Under the pieces are notes generated by a model, which searched no databases, was not told where the DNA came from, and saw only the letters and a program-made list of their open reading frames with translations. The position numbers and the translations under genes were made by a program. Below are positions 35,701-49,100 of a DNA stretch of 64,000 nt, piece by piece. This stretch comes from Sarcocystis neurona (lineage: Eukaryota; Apicomplexa; Conoidasida; Eucoccidiorida; Sarcocystidae): the NCBI GenBank assembly GCA_000727475.1, contig KL647312.1, forward strand, positions 558,001 to 622,000, in the 5' to 3' direction. How positions within the stretch are numbered: the stretch's first letter is position 1; the number at the start of each line of letters is the position of its first letter.

Positions 35701-38700
35701 GCAAGGACCCGAACGTCTCAACCGAACGTCAAGATATTTTCTACTAATATGTATGTATATTATATACGTGTGTGTATGCGGGGCTCTTGAGTGCAGCCGG
35801 CAGCTCCTGTCTCAGGATCTGTGCCCGGTGTCTGTGCACGAACAAAACTAGAAGCCGCAAGGTGCCACAACTACTGCTGCTGCTGTGGCCACTGCCATCC
35901 GGCCACTTTCTTTCGCACGAGTACCAGTAATTGTCAGAGTTCAGAAGTCGCTACTGTTGCCTTCGCTGGGTAAAGACTTTTTGCAGCTCTTCCTTTTTTT
36001 CGGCTGTGCCTTGACGTGGGTGCCGTGCATCACCCAACTATCACTGCCGCGCTATACAGCATAGCACTCCTGCTGCCGGTCCGGCTCTTCGTGTTGCTCC
36101 TTCGTTTTTCGCCGAGCTGCTGCTGTCTCAGCTGTTGCAGTGGAGCTGGCCGGCTGCTGCCGGCAACGGTGCAACAGCAGCGACAGCAGCATAAGTGTCC
36201 GGCTTACGTTTTCTTCGGAGCTGCGTTTGAGTGCTCGAATCCGTGTTGTAGATTTGCTTGTTGCGCTGACGGGTGGGTCCCGACAATGCGTCCCTGTGTG
36301 CGCAGTGCGTAGGTGAATATTCTGTTTACGCTGTGTCGAGTGTGTGCAACTGAGTTGCGAGCCACAACACTATGATGCAGCCCGTTTCGAAGAAGTGGTG
36401 TTGCAGAATCATTTTTGGCTGTTTTCTGCCGGTGCTGCCCTTCCGATGCCGTCGCGGCGGCGGTGACGCTGCTTGCTGCACTGACATTGCTGCCGTCTAT
36501 GGTGCTTCTAGCCGCGCCAACCGTGCTGCTGCTGCTGCCGCTTCTCCAAGAATGGACTGATGCTGCTGCTGTGTATTCGCGACCTTCTCAGCTGTTGCTA
36601 TCAACGCTCCCGGTGTCACAACGGGGTACCCGCCGCAACTGCGGTGTCTTGTGTGTACCGCGGTATTGCTGCTGCGGAGTTCTGTCAGTGGCTTTTATCT
36701 GGGCACCCATGCGGTTTCCCGCACAAGCCTCTTGTGCCACCATGGGGATGGGGCGTGGTGCGGCTGCTGCTTCTTTGCAGACTTTCCGCCTGCTTCCGCT
36801 GGCGTTCGTTCTTAACTCTTCCGTGTTCGTGGTACACGGCGGCTTGCTAAGCCGCGACGGCGTCACATTAGACGAAATCGACAAAATCGACCGCGACCGG
36901 GAGCCCCCAGAAAGTGGTGAGTGCTGTTACTGCAGCTGCTGTTTTGCCGCTGTTGTCATGACCGCTGCTGCTTCGCCCTCCTGAACTGACGCAGGAGTGA
37001 AATTAAACTTCAGAAAGCTGAGGACTCCCAGGTCCGCTTCAGAGACATAACAACATTTCTGTGTGTCTTGCCTAGCGAAAGAACGCTCCTGAAAATGCGC
37101 CACACGAGCAACACGAGGTGCTCTAGTTCGACGGCAGGGCCGACGGGTGACCCACACTCAAGTACGCGCGTAGCTTTTCCTGTCAACGGCTTCTCGCCTT
37201 TTTCGGGGAGACAGTCCACCCCACACTGCAGCACAACCGTGTGCCCTGCCGCCCACGGCGGCGGCGTTGATCAGTGTCGACAATAGCTTCTACAACTCTC
37301 CTTCCGGAACTGCTGCGCACTAGTTGGTAGTGCACACGTTCTGTGGGTAGACATCTGCGGTGCTGGACCGAGGCCCTCCCTCTGCAGACTGCGCTTTCCC
37401 GTCCGTTGCCGATCTCTGCGTCGCTGCCCTCTGCCCGAAACCAGTGGCGCGGATGGCTTCGAAGCTTTTCGGAACCCGTGCTTTAGTGTCCAGCTGTGTC
37501 CTGCCGAGGTGGTCTCCCGGTGTTGGGCTGCGCTGTTCTGTCTGTGATTCACCTGCTGCGTCTTCGTCGCTGTGTCGTACTGCTGGCGCTACTACTGCTG
37601 TTGTGAGTGTCACGTTGCCAGTGGTGTGTGTGTGTGGTCGTGCTCCTGCTGAACTGCGCGCACGTGCGGAGGTGGTCGTAAGAGTGGTGCTCCTGCGAGG
37701 GTCCGCGGTTGTCGTCGTCGCAGCTGGGGGGTTGCTGCTGTGTCGCGTAATAGGTGTGTGCTGTACTCTTGTGGGGCGGCTCTTCATCCTGCCGCTGCGT
37801 GATATCTGGGCCTCTCTCGTTCCTGCGAACACGCTACTCCGCGCGATGCTCGCAGGGTTGATGACAGATTTGCTGTGGTCCGACCCTTCCCCAATCCCTG
37901 GACGGTCGCCTTCCAAGCGGGGCGTTGCGTGTCAGTTTGGGCCGGATGTCACGGCAGCGTTTCTCGAACAAAACAATTTGAAGCTGGTCATCCGGTCCCA
38001 CGAAATGAAGGACGAGGGCTACGAAGTGGAACACAACGGCAAGCTGGTAAGCCCCCCGACTTCTCCCGACAACTCGCTGGCACAGGACCCGCACGTGCGA
38101 CTCAGCAGCACGTGTGTGACTGAGCAGTCGCGTGCGCGAGTCAGCAGCCTCCTGCGGGACTCAGCGGCCTCCTGCGGGACCCAGCAGCCGTGTAGGCGGC
38201 AGTGCAGCCGCGTCGATAGTTTTACAGAGAGGAAGTAAGTGGCACGTATACACAGGGGGCCGAGGGGCCGCAGTGCAGCTACAGCGGCAATGTGGCAGCT
38301 ACCGTACCGGGCGAAGCGTCCGAGTTACGCCCGTACATCGCAGGGGGAGCGCAGGAGAGAACCTCAGCCACTAGAGCGGTGGAAAGCAGCAGGCGCGGAA
38401 CCCAGCAACAGCAGGAGAAGTCCAACAGGGAGGCAGCCACCACTACGAGTGAACACGCGCTGCGCAATAAGGGAAAAGGAGTGATTCAGGAGAAAAAAAA
38501 ACCCTCCACAGCAGCAACAGGAAAAGCAGCCTGCGAGCGGCAGAAGTAACGAACAGCAGCGGCGCGTCCGTTGCAGGAGCCAGTGACAACTGACTTTGCA
38601 GCGCCGATGCGCAGAAGTGGGTAACTAGGATGAGCATGTAAGCAGCAGTTTCAAGGAGCTAAGTAGGCGCAGGCTCTAGTTCGGCCGTGCGAGAGCAAGG

Positions 38701-40689
38701 CAGTCCTTCCGTTTGAACCCTCATTTTCAGGGAAAGACGGGAGAAGAAACACTCCGGTTCTGGCAGATTAGTTGTCAGTCCACCTCTCAAAACTGAGCGG
38801 TGCAGTCTCACGCATAGCGCTCTGAACGTTTACATACGTACAGCGCTCTTTTTCAAGAAGTCAGACGTGCTGCTTGGCTTCAGCACATCGAGATTCAACT
38901 GCACACAGGGAAGCGGGTGTGCGAGCTTGTCGGATGTTCTCTGGCCCGTAGACGCGCGCGTGCACAGCCAACAAAAGCTAGACGCTATATGCGTGTATGT
39001 ATGACTATGGAGGAAGAAACGTATGATTAGGTGTATCAGGAGGGCACCGGGCGTCGAAGCCCAGTGTTGTTGCTGTGAATACCTGTGAACTCGTGCCGCT
39101 GCCTGACAAGAGGCATGAAGGCTGTCAGTTTTTTCGGCAGCAGCTTGCGCCTGAGGTGCGCGTGTCCCCAGGGGCCTGTCTTTCACAAAAAAAGTCGCGG
39201 AATCCCGTCGTGTCGCTCGGTTGTCAGCGACGGGTGTGCATCCGGGTGTCACTCGGAGCCGGCGGGGCTCTGTATTACGCCTCAGCGTCTATTACAGAGC
39301 AGATGAAATCTTACACAGCTCCCGCCATCGCGCTGCAGCTGCCACCACGTTGGTCGCTCGTGCCGGAGGCTCCTCCGACTGCTCTCGCAGCTGTGTTGAC
39401 TCGGGCAAGGCCGCGTGTGTTTAGGTGCCTCAGCGCGATTCTGGGTTTCTGTTGCCTTGCGCGTTTCTGAGCAGCAGCAGCAGCCGCAGTAGCAGCATTC
39501 TTCTTTCCAGGCATGCACGCTCCAGAGGTGCCGGCAAGCGTGCGTGTGCGTCCGCATGGATCGCTCCTCGTGTGAGATCTGAACGACGCTTCGAAAAAGA
39601 TCGTGACTGCCGCTGCTGCTGCTGCTGCCGGTGTGCGCGTTTCTGCGCAGATAACGGTTTTCAGCGCCCCGAACTACTGCGATCAGATGAAGAACAAAGG
39701 GGCATACATTCGGTGAGCTACCTCTGACACTTGTGTGTTTCCGTTCGTTGTTCGTCTTCGCGCTCGTTGCTGCCAGGCGGCTTCGTCTGGGTCCCTGTCT
39801 GCTACGGGTACATCCAGACACTTTAAGGCCGCAGCCTCGCTGCAGCAACTGTTGGAAGGGATGACGGCGGCAGCAGGGATCAAGGCATGATGAAGGGCGT
39901 GTCGGGGGGCGTGGGGCTCTTTTGCGTGCACCTGCGTAATATAGAAGTGGTATATGCGCAGACTAGAATGTATACGCTTTTTTTCGTTTCTCGACACGCG
40001 CGGGGCGCCGCGCGCCGGACGATTACTTGGGCGTCCGAGTCCCATGAGCGTAGACAGGATCACGTAGATATACATATATTTGCAATGCTAGCCTGCATCA
40101 CGTGCGTTTGCGGGTATATGTCCACAGACGTACGTTTCTGTGAGAGCTGCGGGTGATGTGAACGCGCTTGAATGCACATCGTTCTCTCTGTGTTTATATG
40201 TATACGTACACAAACAAACACACATACGCACACAGACACACCCGCACAGTATTGGTTGTAAGCTACATTGAGTAAGCTGGCGGCTTTGTGTGTAAGGTCG
40301 TGCAGGTGACAGTGCCGGTGTTTCTGTTTCTGTGACCACATGAAGAACGCCCGTGTGAAGCATCTGCTCGAGCGCGCACCTACTCTGCGCACATAGAAGG
40401 GCGAACAGAAACGCGTGGCGTGTGCATGTGGGGATATGGCGGATGAGAGTCGGTAATGTGTGGTGCGCGTTCTTCCTATGCGGAGTGTGTACGCGTACGC
40501 ATTCATACATGTGTGGAGAGACAGTTGCATACCTTTGCGGAGACTGGGGGGAGTTCCGTGGTGTATTACTACCGTTCGTGCAGGTTGGATGGAAAGACCT
40601 TGACACCTAAATTTACGCAGTTCGAAGCGACGCCGCACCCGGAGACACGGCCGATGCAGTACGCCAGCCCGATGCTAAGCTTTTTCTAG
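29719..40689 (+). CDS. Serine/threonine protein phosphatase 5 (PP5)
   Basis: Metallo-phosphatase of the PPP family with N-terminal TPRs that in other eukaryotes bind the Hsp90 C-terminus and hold the catalytic site in an autoinhibited state. Eight exons: 29719-30127, 32232-32348, 33480-33988, 35355-35510, 36781-36916, 37856-38046, 39651-39712 and 40584-40689. All junctions are GT-AG and in phase, giving 561 residues (human PP5 has 499). Residues 1-75 are a Glu/Gln-rich leader absent from the core family. Three TPRs follow (about 76-109, 119-152, 153-186). Catalytic motifs: GDVHG (305-309), GDFVDRG (334-340), RGNHE (365-369), HGGL (metal His416), SDP (451-453), RSHE (metal His491) and SAPNYCDQM. 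The C-terminus ends near [13 protein letters not shown] in place of the usual final helix. No key residue is missing. The start is the first in-frame ATG, after a G-rich leader. Confidence 0.96.
30128..32231 (+). other. PP5 intron 1
   Basis: Phase-1 intron of 2.1 kb: donor GTATGC, acceptor GTCGCAG. It splits TPR2 ([13 protein letters not shown]). It contains GTGT/ACAC stretches near 30600-31300 and a TGCTGCTG stretch at 32030-32230 close to the acceptor. Confidence 0.85.
32349..33479 (+). other. PP5 intron 2, pyrimidine-rich
   Basis: Donor GTGAGC, acceptor CTGCAG, phase 1; it splits TPR3. From about 32650 to 33480 the sense strand is rich in T, C and TG, mirroring the C/U-rich introns of the minus-strand genes. 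Long open frames in all plus-strand phases here are a result of this bias. Confidence 0.85.
33989..35354 (+). other. PP5 intron 3
   Basis: Donor GTACGG directly after GSFSVE, acceptor GCGCAG, phase 0. The first part (34040-34450) is CAG-rich in the sense strand, the middle has ACACAC, and the last part is pyrimidine-rich. Confidence 0.85.
35511..36780 (+). other. PP5 intron 4
   Basis: Donor GTAAGG after NVFSE, acceptor CTTTGCAG, phase 0. 35860-36770 is dense in GCTGCT and TGCTGC triplets on the sense strand. Confidence 0.85.
36917..37855 (+). other. PP5 intron 5
   Basis: Donor GTGAGT, acceptor CTCGCAG, phase 1, within the [15 protein letters not shown] segment. 37540-37760 is rich in GTG/CTG triplets. 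Confidence 0.85.
38047..39650 (+). other. PP5 intron 6
   Basis: Donor GTAAGC, acceptor CTGCGCAG, phase 0; it precedes the 62-base exon 7. It holds CAG-rich sequence at 38100-38600 and a CTGCTGCTG run near 39611-39628 just before the acceptor. Confidence 0.85.
39713..40583 (+). other. PP5 intron 7
   Basis: Donor GTGAGC, acceptor CGTGCAG, phase 2. It contains a cluster of ACAC/ATACAT simple sequence near 40190-40250. Confidence 0.85.
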
Positions 40690-43600
40690 CGCGTGCAACG
40701 TTTGGCGACAGGAGAGACAAAGAAACCAGAGAGCGACAGCACCAGGAGGCGGGACGCAAGGACAGGCAGTCCAGCAGCACGAGGTGCAGCAGCTGTACAT
40801 TGAGCAGTGCGACCTTCAGCCGCGCCACAGCTTTGTGGGGGGGGGGGAAAGGAAGGGCACTTCGGGAGCCAAAGCCAGGTGCCGAGTATCCACAGGACAA
40901 CAAAATGCAAATGGAGAAGCGCAGCTGCGGTGCAGCAATGCAGCCGAGTCAACAGGGGTGCAGCACCGCAGCGCGTGCTGCGATACCGCAGCTGGTGGTG
41001 CGAAAGGTAACAGCTGTAGGCGACCCGACGTGCAGCAGCACCAGCGCCGCGGCGACGGCACCGCGCGTGGTGCCGCCACTTAGGACAGTCAACTCTGTAC
41101 ACCTTAGATGCGTGAGAAAGAAACATTCCCCAGATGTTGGTGAGAGCCGCTCTCGGATAAAGCGACGATGCCGCAGGCACGCAGCAGCAACCCTGCACGC
41201 CACAGTTGAAAGAGAGCGGCGGTGTAGGGACCTTGGAATGGCTGTCTTAGGCTTCTGCACCAACTCCAGGAGCACTTGTTTCGAGGTGGTGATGCGGAAG
41301 AGCAACAGCTTCTGCACACTCTGAAGCAAAGCAGGGGTTCTTCCCCCTGACGTGCGTTGTTTACAGGCTGCGTGTTCTGTGTGGCTCGTGCTGTGTCGCT
41401 GATGCAGCAGACCTCCTGCATATTTGAAAGTGTCACTTCCAGAATTCCTCGTTAGTATCAGAGCATACAGACGTACGTGTATCTAGAGGGGCAGGCGCAT
41501 ATCCAGGTGCGCCCCTCGTTAATCAGCCCATGTGATTAGGCGCAAGCAGCCCCCCTGTATGTGCTTACTCAAATACAAGTGCGAGAATGCACGTTCGCTA
41601 CGCACTTTTTCGACGTGCAAATATGCAGATACACTTGAGCTGGGTAAGTTGGCGTATCTTCTGAAGTATGCGCACGTACGATAGTTCTACATGAGCAATC
41701 GTCGAAGATGTCTTCGTGTGAGTACACACTTGCGCTTCTTCACCTGCTTGCGTGGGGGACGATGAGCACACTGGGTGAGGCCGGTTGGTTGACACGTCTG
41801 CGGCCGCGTGAATATACGTTTTTTAGTAGACTAACTTCCTGTCCCACCGTACCCGCTGTCGTGTACCTCTGCAGTGACAGCTACTACGAAAACGTAGCAG
41901 CCCCTCTGGGTCTCTGTACTCTCCACCACAGCGCCTTCTATGTAAGTCTCAGCTTCCCTACTTACTTGTACGTTATCCACGCAGTAGGTGCATTGTCAGT
42001 ACTGAATTGCTGGGGGGCATATTACACGGTAGGTGCCAAATGGGGCGCACGTGTTCGCTCGACGCTGGACAGTATTGGGCAGAGCCTTTCACACTTTTTC
42101 CTCATTTCTGTGAGGGATGGTGTTTATGTTCTATGATCAGTCGGTTCAGAAACTTTGTGGAGTGTCCTAGCACTATGCGCAGGTACGCATGTGAACGAGT
42201 GCGTGGCGACGGCTGTCGTCGGCCCTGAACGTGTAGATTGAAACATGCCTTTTTCTGTGGGGACACGTTTAGGCAGAAAGTATGTCGTTTGTAGTTTACT
42301 GTTGGTTTTCCGGCTCCTTTTTTTGTCGCTCCGTGTCTTTTGCTCTCATTTTTCATGGCCACGTGCCTGTGTGTTGGCGCTGTGGAGCAAGACCGCGCCC
42401 ATGCTTGTTGCATCGGTGGTGGAACACTGGTGTGTACAGCTGTTAGGGTGACCACCGCCGAGGTCGGTGCGCAGTGCGTAGTGCAGGAACAAAAGCGGCA
42501 CCGCTTTTATAGGGAGACGTCATGGCAGAGGAGATATGCGCATCACGACGAAAGGGCTTAACATGCCGCGACAACGGATTCCGTTTTCGCCATCAGCGTC
42601 AGTAAACGACATCTTGAACCATTTGTTTCGTATGTACGTCGATAATCTACCTCTTGTCTTGCTTCCCCAATTACTGTCATGCACATGTATGCATATATAT
42701 GTAAACACACGTGTGTATGCGGCTGCGTATGGTTAATAAGTGTAGCAAATGTGTGTGACAGTGATATGACGCGGATCTGCGGTGAATGAAGTGGAGTCGG
42801 CTTCTACACAGGAGCAGCGTAGGTGTGGTGCCCTGCTCTTTTTACGGCGTCGTGGTTCCCCTCTACAGGGCTTCGTGTGCAGATTTGAGTATACGACGTG
42901 GCCAGGGACACAACTATTTACGCAGTACAGACTCAGGGAATGAAACAACTTTGATCGTGAAGGTAACAGAGGCGAGGGGAACGGATATATTCGTGAGTGT
43001 GATGCGTATGTGTGGGGTACAACAGAGGCGGTAGCCTGCCGCAGTGGCACCTGTGGTTCTACTTGCAGCAGTGGACGGAAGCGTTGACGTGACATTTTTA
43101 CACGCGATGCAGCGAAACGCGTGCGACTCTAAGGGAAGTTGGAGATCGTGAATTCTTGCACCACGCATGCCGTCGTCCGGGATGGAGACGCCGGACCTCG
43201 CGGATCCGCCTGTTGTGCGCGAAAAGAACAGCACAACCAGGCGGCAAGTAACAGGAATGTAGCCACACGGTGGAACAGCATGTAGCAGCCGCTGCAGTAT
43301 ACACAGCAGCAGCACCTGTTGAAGCTAGGGCTGTATACCAGGGGGCTGTCCAACAGACCTGGAAGGAGCAACGGTCTTGGCAAGTGCATTCGCAGGGTGA
43401 ACGGGTGATCTGGTGTATTAGATAAAATCCTTTGAGGGGCCGTTCATCATCTCAGGCAGCGGGAATTTGAGGTGCGACAGCAGGTATCACCTTCAATATC
43501 CCTACGCGTAGACATTGGCGGCACACGGTGCTCACTTGACTCGCAGCTACCTTGCTAATTCGCAGAGAAGTTTCTGCTACACCTCAGCCTATCGAATTCA

Positions 43601-46114
43601 CTCAATTAGCAGCCGCTTCGCTAAATCGCTGCTACACGATATCCTTTCGTGCCACCTACAGAGACTACCGGGATCGAAACGTGTCTGATCACACACACAC
43701 ACCCACGTACACACGCACAACCGCGGGACGGCGTGTGCAGGCGCGTAATTGGGCCCACTTTCGTACACGCATCTTCGTACGTACACAAAAAGTGTATAAA
43801 CACCTGCTTCGTTCTGTTCATATGTTCGTCAGTTTCTCTGTATTGAGAGCAGGCTCGCAGCCGCGTCTAGCTCAAGCAGAGCAGATCAACGCCCTGTACT
43901 TACACGTGCTCCTATACACGTTGAAACAGTGAGACACGCGAATTCTAGGTAACTGCAACACAAGAAGTCGCCAAGTGGGTGTACAAGACCGTGCAAGTAA
44001 TTTACTGAAGCAGATCGAATTTCATCTGAGTACGTCGTCACATGTTCGCTTGTGAGGCCTTTCTGGCCTTAATGCCCTTAGTTCGTCCTCGCAGAGGTGC
44101 GCGCGGTCTGTGTGCAACTGATTGCCGGCCACCCACTGAATGTATACAAACTGGAAGGTGCCTCAATAAATTTCGCATCCGTTCCATCCTCCGTCGCAGT
44201 ATCCAGCGTCCGCTGCAACCCGTCCGTTGTGTTTCGTTTTGCTGTTTCCCCGTTCATATCTCCATGTGTTTGTAAGTCACTTTCGAGGCACACAAACGTC
44301 CCTTATTCGTCCCTCCCTGGTCCCACTCCCTTCCCTCAGTTCTCATCTGCCCTCAAGTGTCAAAAATCCCCAGCGATGCATCCCTCGCTTCTTCTCGTCA
44401 CTTCCCCATGAACACCTGTATCTTCGGGACATACGGATGTACGCCTGTGCAGGTCAACACGTACGTGCCGTCTTCAAATCACTTGACGTTCCGTCCTGCC
44501 AATATCAAAAGTAGGGCCACACTTCGTCTTCAAAATACACTCCAAGAGTAGACCTCGCTGAACACGGGCCAACAGCCGCTCGGTCACGTAAAATGGGAGA
44601 CATTCAATCATTGCAGCCTCGTCCTCGCTTCTCTACCATTTCCTAGGTGAAGACCCACCCCGTGTCCATATTAAATTTATATGCATGCACCAACGTATAC
44701 GCATACGTATTTGTCGTGCTGATATTCGCGTAGATGTGTACAATCGTGAAACACCGATGCTCTTGTGTGTCTTGATTAAATTTACTCAGAGATATGCATG
44801 TGTGTATGTGTCCAAAGAGTACCACACACCTATCAGCGTGGGACTCCATTTCTTCCTCCTGTCAGCTGCACTCCTGAGACTCTCGCCTGTTGCTCTGGTC
44901 ACGTTTCTTGATCGCGAAAGTCTGCTAGAGTGCCCACTTCTTTTACAAGCGTCGGTCCCGTCCTCCCACTGTCCGCCAATCATCACGAACCTCTTCCATG
45001 AAGCAGCGAAACGTCATAACGCAGACACCTCCACCCAGATAACCCCGCCTGCAACTCTTCGTTACCTATACACAAGATATTCCTGAGTCCGCGACTGTTC
45101 ATTCGGCAGCCATACGATCACACATATCGACGACGGCTACGGCTACGGCCACCTCCTCCTCGTCCTCGCACCACAGTCTCGGGCGGCTGACGCTGCGCTT
45201 CTCCTCGCTGCTGCTGCTGCTCTTCAGTGGGCTGCACATCCTTAGTCGTGCGGCGCCGGCTTCGTACAGGCGTAGATGACCTGCCAAAGCACGCACAGCC
45301 AGCCAGAGCAGCAGCAGAAGAAATGCATAGCAGGAATGAAGCGGCAATTGTAAGCGGCACGATGATCCTCTGCGAGATGCAGCAGCTGTCCAAGCGACAC
45401 TCGATCACGGCCGTATCCTAGACCAGTCGCCCACCAAACGCAGTGTGTGGCACACCTTGACAGTCATCAGCAAAAGAAAAGCTCCTCCCACAGCAGCCAC
45501 AGCTTCAACTAAAAGCAACCACCGCGGACTCTTTTGAGGCAGGGGAAGACTAGAGTCGAAGACTAGAGTCTACCGATTAGCACAGCACTATGTACCTGCA
45601 CAGAGGCCGCCAACTGCAACTAAAAGCCTGCTCCGGCGAAAGAAAATCCTGAGTCAGTGTTTTTGCGGCTCTGTGCGTCTTGGTCAAACGTACACAAAAG
45701 GAAAACGTTTTTTGTGGCCGACGCGACGTGACAAGCGTGGAAACAGTACGCAGAACTGACTGCCGGCTAACACACGTGAAGTCTGGTCGTCGCTTCCCTG
45801 GTAAGCACGCAGATGCGGACCCGATGACTGCAGACAGGGTCCGTCACGTACGTAGCGGGGATGACCTATCTACGTACGTACATATCTACAAGCAGGCACC
45901 TCACTCGTCGCCAGATATTTTGTAGTTTTCCGTGGTGGAGGTCACCAAGATTGCCCTGGAGACCGCAGTAAACCTCCCGATTCATGTGCATGCAAGGGGC
46001 TCTGGCCACACGCACGTACTTCTAAGGCGATGCGTGCACACATGCGAACGTACGCAACAGCGTCGGACTGGGTATCCGGCTCTTCACATATGTGATCAGT
46101 TGCACGTAAAACTT
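40690..46114. other. Convergent intergenic region between PP5 and the Nup205-like gene
   Basis: Both flanking genes end here, so it contains two 3' UTRs. No gene could be supported. An 11-base G run sits at 40837-40847. 40900-41250 is CAG-rich. Short TACGTA/ACAC stretches lie near 42680, 43690 and 44690. A minus-strand frame at 45118-45408 with one hydrophobic stretch and an Arg-rich end lacks a start codon. Confidence 0.45.
40837..40847. repeat. Poly-G run of 11
   Basis: An uninterrupted run of 11 G on the plus strand, about 150 bases after the PP5 stop codon. It falls within the likely 3' UTR of PP5 and could be an assembly-error-prone site. Confidence 0.9.
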
Positions 46115-49100
46115 CTATCTTTCTCGGCCTAAGAGAGCAGCAGGGGATGCAAATATCCACGCAGAAGCGGTGCGCCTACAACACTGACTGCGTCTGCCTG
46201 CTCGCAGCATGCTGGAGCTGCCCTCTTCATCCCTGTACCTAGACGCAGCTGCGCAAGTCCCACAGTCCTTTTCTGTGTTTCTCTTGTCGCATGTTGAGCA
46301 ATCCTCCACCCTTCGCCAGTTACCATTTGGAGAGAACTTGCTGCGGCCAGCCCACCTATTACTGTCGGCTGCTCTCGTCGCCCGTGGTCGCCTGCGGCTG
46401 CACGAGGTCCTGCGGCCGCTGTCTTCGGATTCTGTGCCCGTATCTGAAAAGCAAGACTCGGAAGAGGAGTCGACGAGGTCGGAGCTCTCGCTTGACTGTT
46501 CTGACGTGGTTTGACCGGAGCCCGATTTCTTTCGTGTGGACGAGGATTTGCATTGCGTTGCCGCTGGCTCCGCTGCTCCTTCCTCTTCTGCTTCGCTGCT
46601 GCTTTTGTCCGCTTCCCGCTTGCTTCTTTTTCGGTTGCTCCTCACGAGCTGCTGCTGCATGCGCTCTGCTGCGATAGCGCGACACCGACGCGGTGGCAGC
46701 GCCCTCCCCGCCTGACCTTCTCCTTTCTCCGCCTCTGTTTCTCCTTCTGCACTCTTCTTCTGCCCTTCCTCCTGCTCTTCGTCTTGCTCGCTGTCTGTTG
46801 CTGCAGCATTATTCGCGCCTTTCGCCAGCATCTCTCTCGTTTGCTGCGCCGCCTCTTGGTGGCTTTGCAGCCGGTGCAGCTGCCCGGCCAGCGCCTGCGA
46901 GGAGTACGTCAGAAGCGGCGAGACATACTGCGCACACAGCAGAACACCAGCGCGCAGCCCCGGACGAGTCCAGATCACACAACAGGGCAACAAAACGTCC
47001 TTTTGCCTTGTTGTAGCAGCACGTCAAAAAGTGCCGTTTACGGCAGCAGTAGCAGTGGCATCCGCGGCGCGCGAGTCTTACTAAACAGAGGCCCATCGAA
47101 CCAGGGTGGCACGGAGCCGCGCAAGCCGGAGGTGGGGACAGATGCAACCGCAGCAACAGCAACTCCGCAGCAGCTACTGTACGCAAGATGACACGCGGCC
47201 CCACAGAACTCGCAAACCGCCCTACCACCACTGCAGCTGCTACCACATTGCAGTCAACACAGCGGATGAGGAGGCGGGCGCATGACTCTCTTCTCTTCGA
47301 GAGGGCATCGCGCGCAATTCTTCTGCGAATCTTTCTGGCGCTACACGCGGGAAACGTACCATCAGAATGAACGCACCGATTTTTGCGCTCCACGGTATGA
47401 ACCCACACAGCGGCACGGGAGTAGGAGGAGAAGCCACGGCCTACCCAGTACGAGGCATACGCTGTAGATACATGTACACGCACCCAGGCCTGCGCGTCCT
47501 TTTCTAGGGTGTGGAATCTGCACACACGACAAGTGCGTGTTGGTTTCGTCTACACACACATACGTGGTGAGCCCGCGACGAAAGAGACACGTGTGCCACA
47601 GAACAGTACCGTTTGAGCTTCCGCTTTCTCGTATCGCTCCAGCTCGTCCAGATATGTTTGTCGCATCTGCTCCGCTAGGGCTCTGCTGCTTTCTTCTTCC
47701 TCCTGCAACAGAGCGCCTCTCCTCAGCAGCTCGTCTTCAACCCCCCGTCGCTCCAGCTCCTCTCCCCCATCCCGCTGTTGCTGCTCGCGCTCCTGATCCA
47801 TGACGCGACACAGAAGCGCCTGTTCCGTCCGCCCTATCATCTCCAGGACTTCGCCGATGTCCTTCACGACCTTCTTCTGGCTGTTCGCGAAAGTCGCAGC
47901 CGCTGCGGCTCCAGGGACGGCCACGGCTGCAGCGGCAGCTGTCGCCGGGTCCCGCGCCTTCGCCAGCAAATCGCCTGCAGAGCCAGCCACATGCCGCTAC
48001 CACAGAACCTCCCTCACTTCACAGGCCATCCGCCACCACCCGTTGTGTCACATGAACACACACAAAGGCAAGCACACATATGCAGACACTAGCTGAACGC
48101 GGTCACCCCTCACACATCCCACTGATACGCGCGAAATTTCCTTCGAAGGCAAGCTGAGCGCATCGCTTCTGAACACATGTGCATATATTCATATCTACAT
48201 ACACACATTTGCACCTACGTACATATTGTGTGTATATATATATGTACCATTTCTCCCCGTGTGACCTGTGCAAGCCCAGATCGTGATCTAGCGTGCGCCG
48301 GCTGTAAGCGCAGGTGAATTTCCATCCCCCACAGCGGGAGCCAGAAGCTCAGAGAGACAAGACGCCGGGTCAGCCTTTGACAACCTACGGTGTGCTTACG
48401 TGATAGTGTCTAACGCGTCGCTCACTAAGAGAGAGGGAGAGACACACACACACACACATCCTGCGACCTCGTACATGCGACCTCGCCCAGCGACAAAAGC
48501 TACCTCACGTAAAAGGATACATACGTATGTATATATGTATACGTGCGCCCATGTATCTACGTCAGCATCTATCTGTCAATATGTACATATATGCACGTAC
48601 ATATACGTGTGCCTGTGCACTAGCTCAGAGCGCTTTTCGGTCCCGACAAGTGCATCCAGAGTGACGGGGCATATATGTAGGTGCACACGCGTATAGATAT
48701 CTTCGTAAGTATCAACGGACTGCGGAAGGTACTTGTTGCAGTATGCGCAGCCTGTGCGTTACATGAGTGCTCCTTCTGCTGTGAGGATTTGTGGCGTACA
48801 GAGCAGTGCTTTGGCGACGAGCACCAGCCGAAGACCAGGCAGTGGCTCCTCATCGGCGAAGGAAAGCTCCAGGAGAGACATCTTCCGGTTAGCGGAGTTG
48901 TTTGCTGTGTCTTGTTTCGTGTTTGTTTTGCCGCCCTGCTGCTGGCGTTGCCTTCTTTTCGGCGAGGTTGCATGCGAGCAGTTGCCGTCTCTGTCCTGTT
49001 CTTCTGCGTTGTTGTTGGGGGAGGCAGAAGCATTTCCTGCAGGCTGCTGCTGCTGTGACTTGACGCTGCCGCCGCCGACGTCTCCTTGCTGCAGCAGCCA

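Noticed and set aside
45118..45408. Minus-strand frame with one hydrophobic stretch and an Arg/Gln-rich end
   Set aside because: It has no ATG, only a weak possible acceptor (TCTAG), and no partner exon was found.
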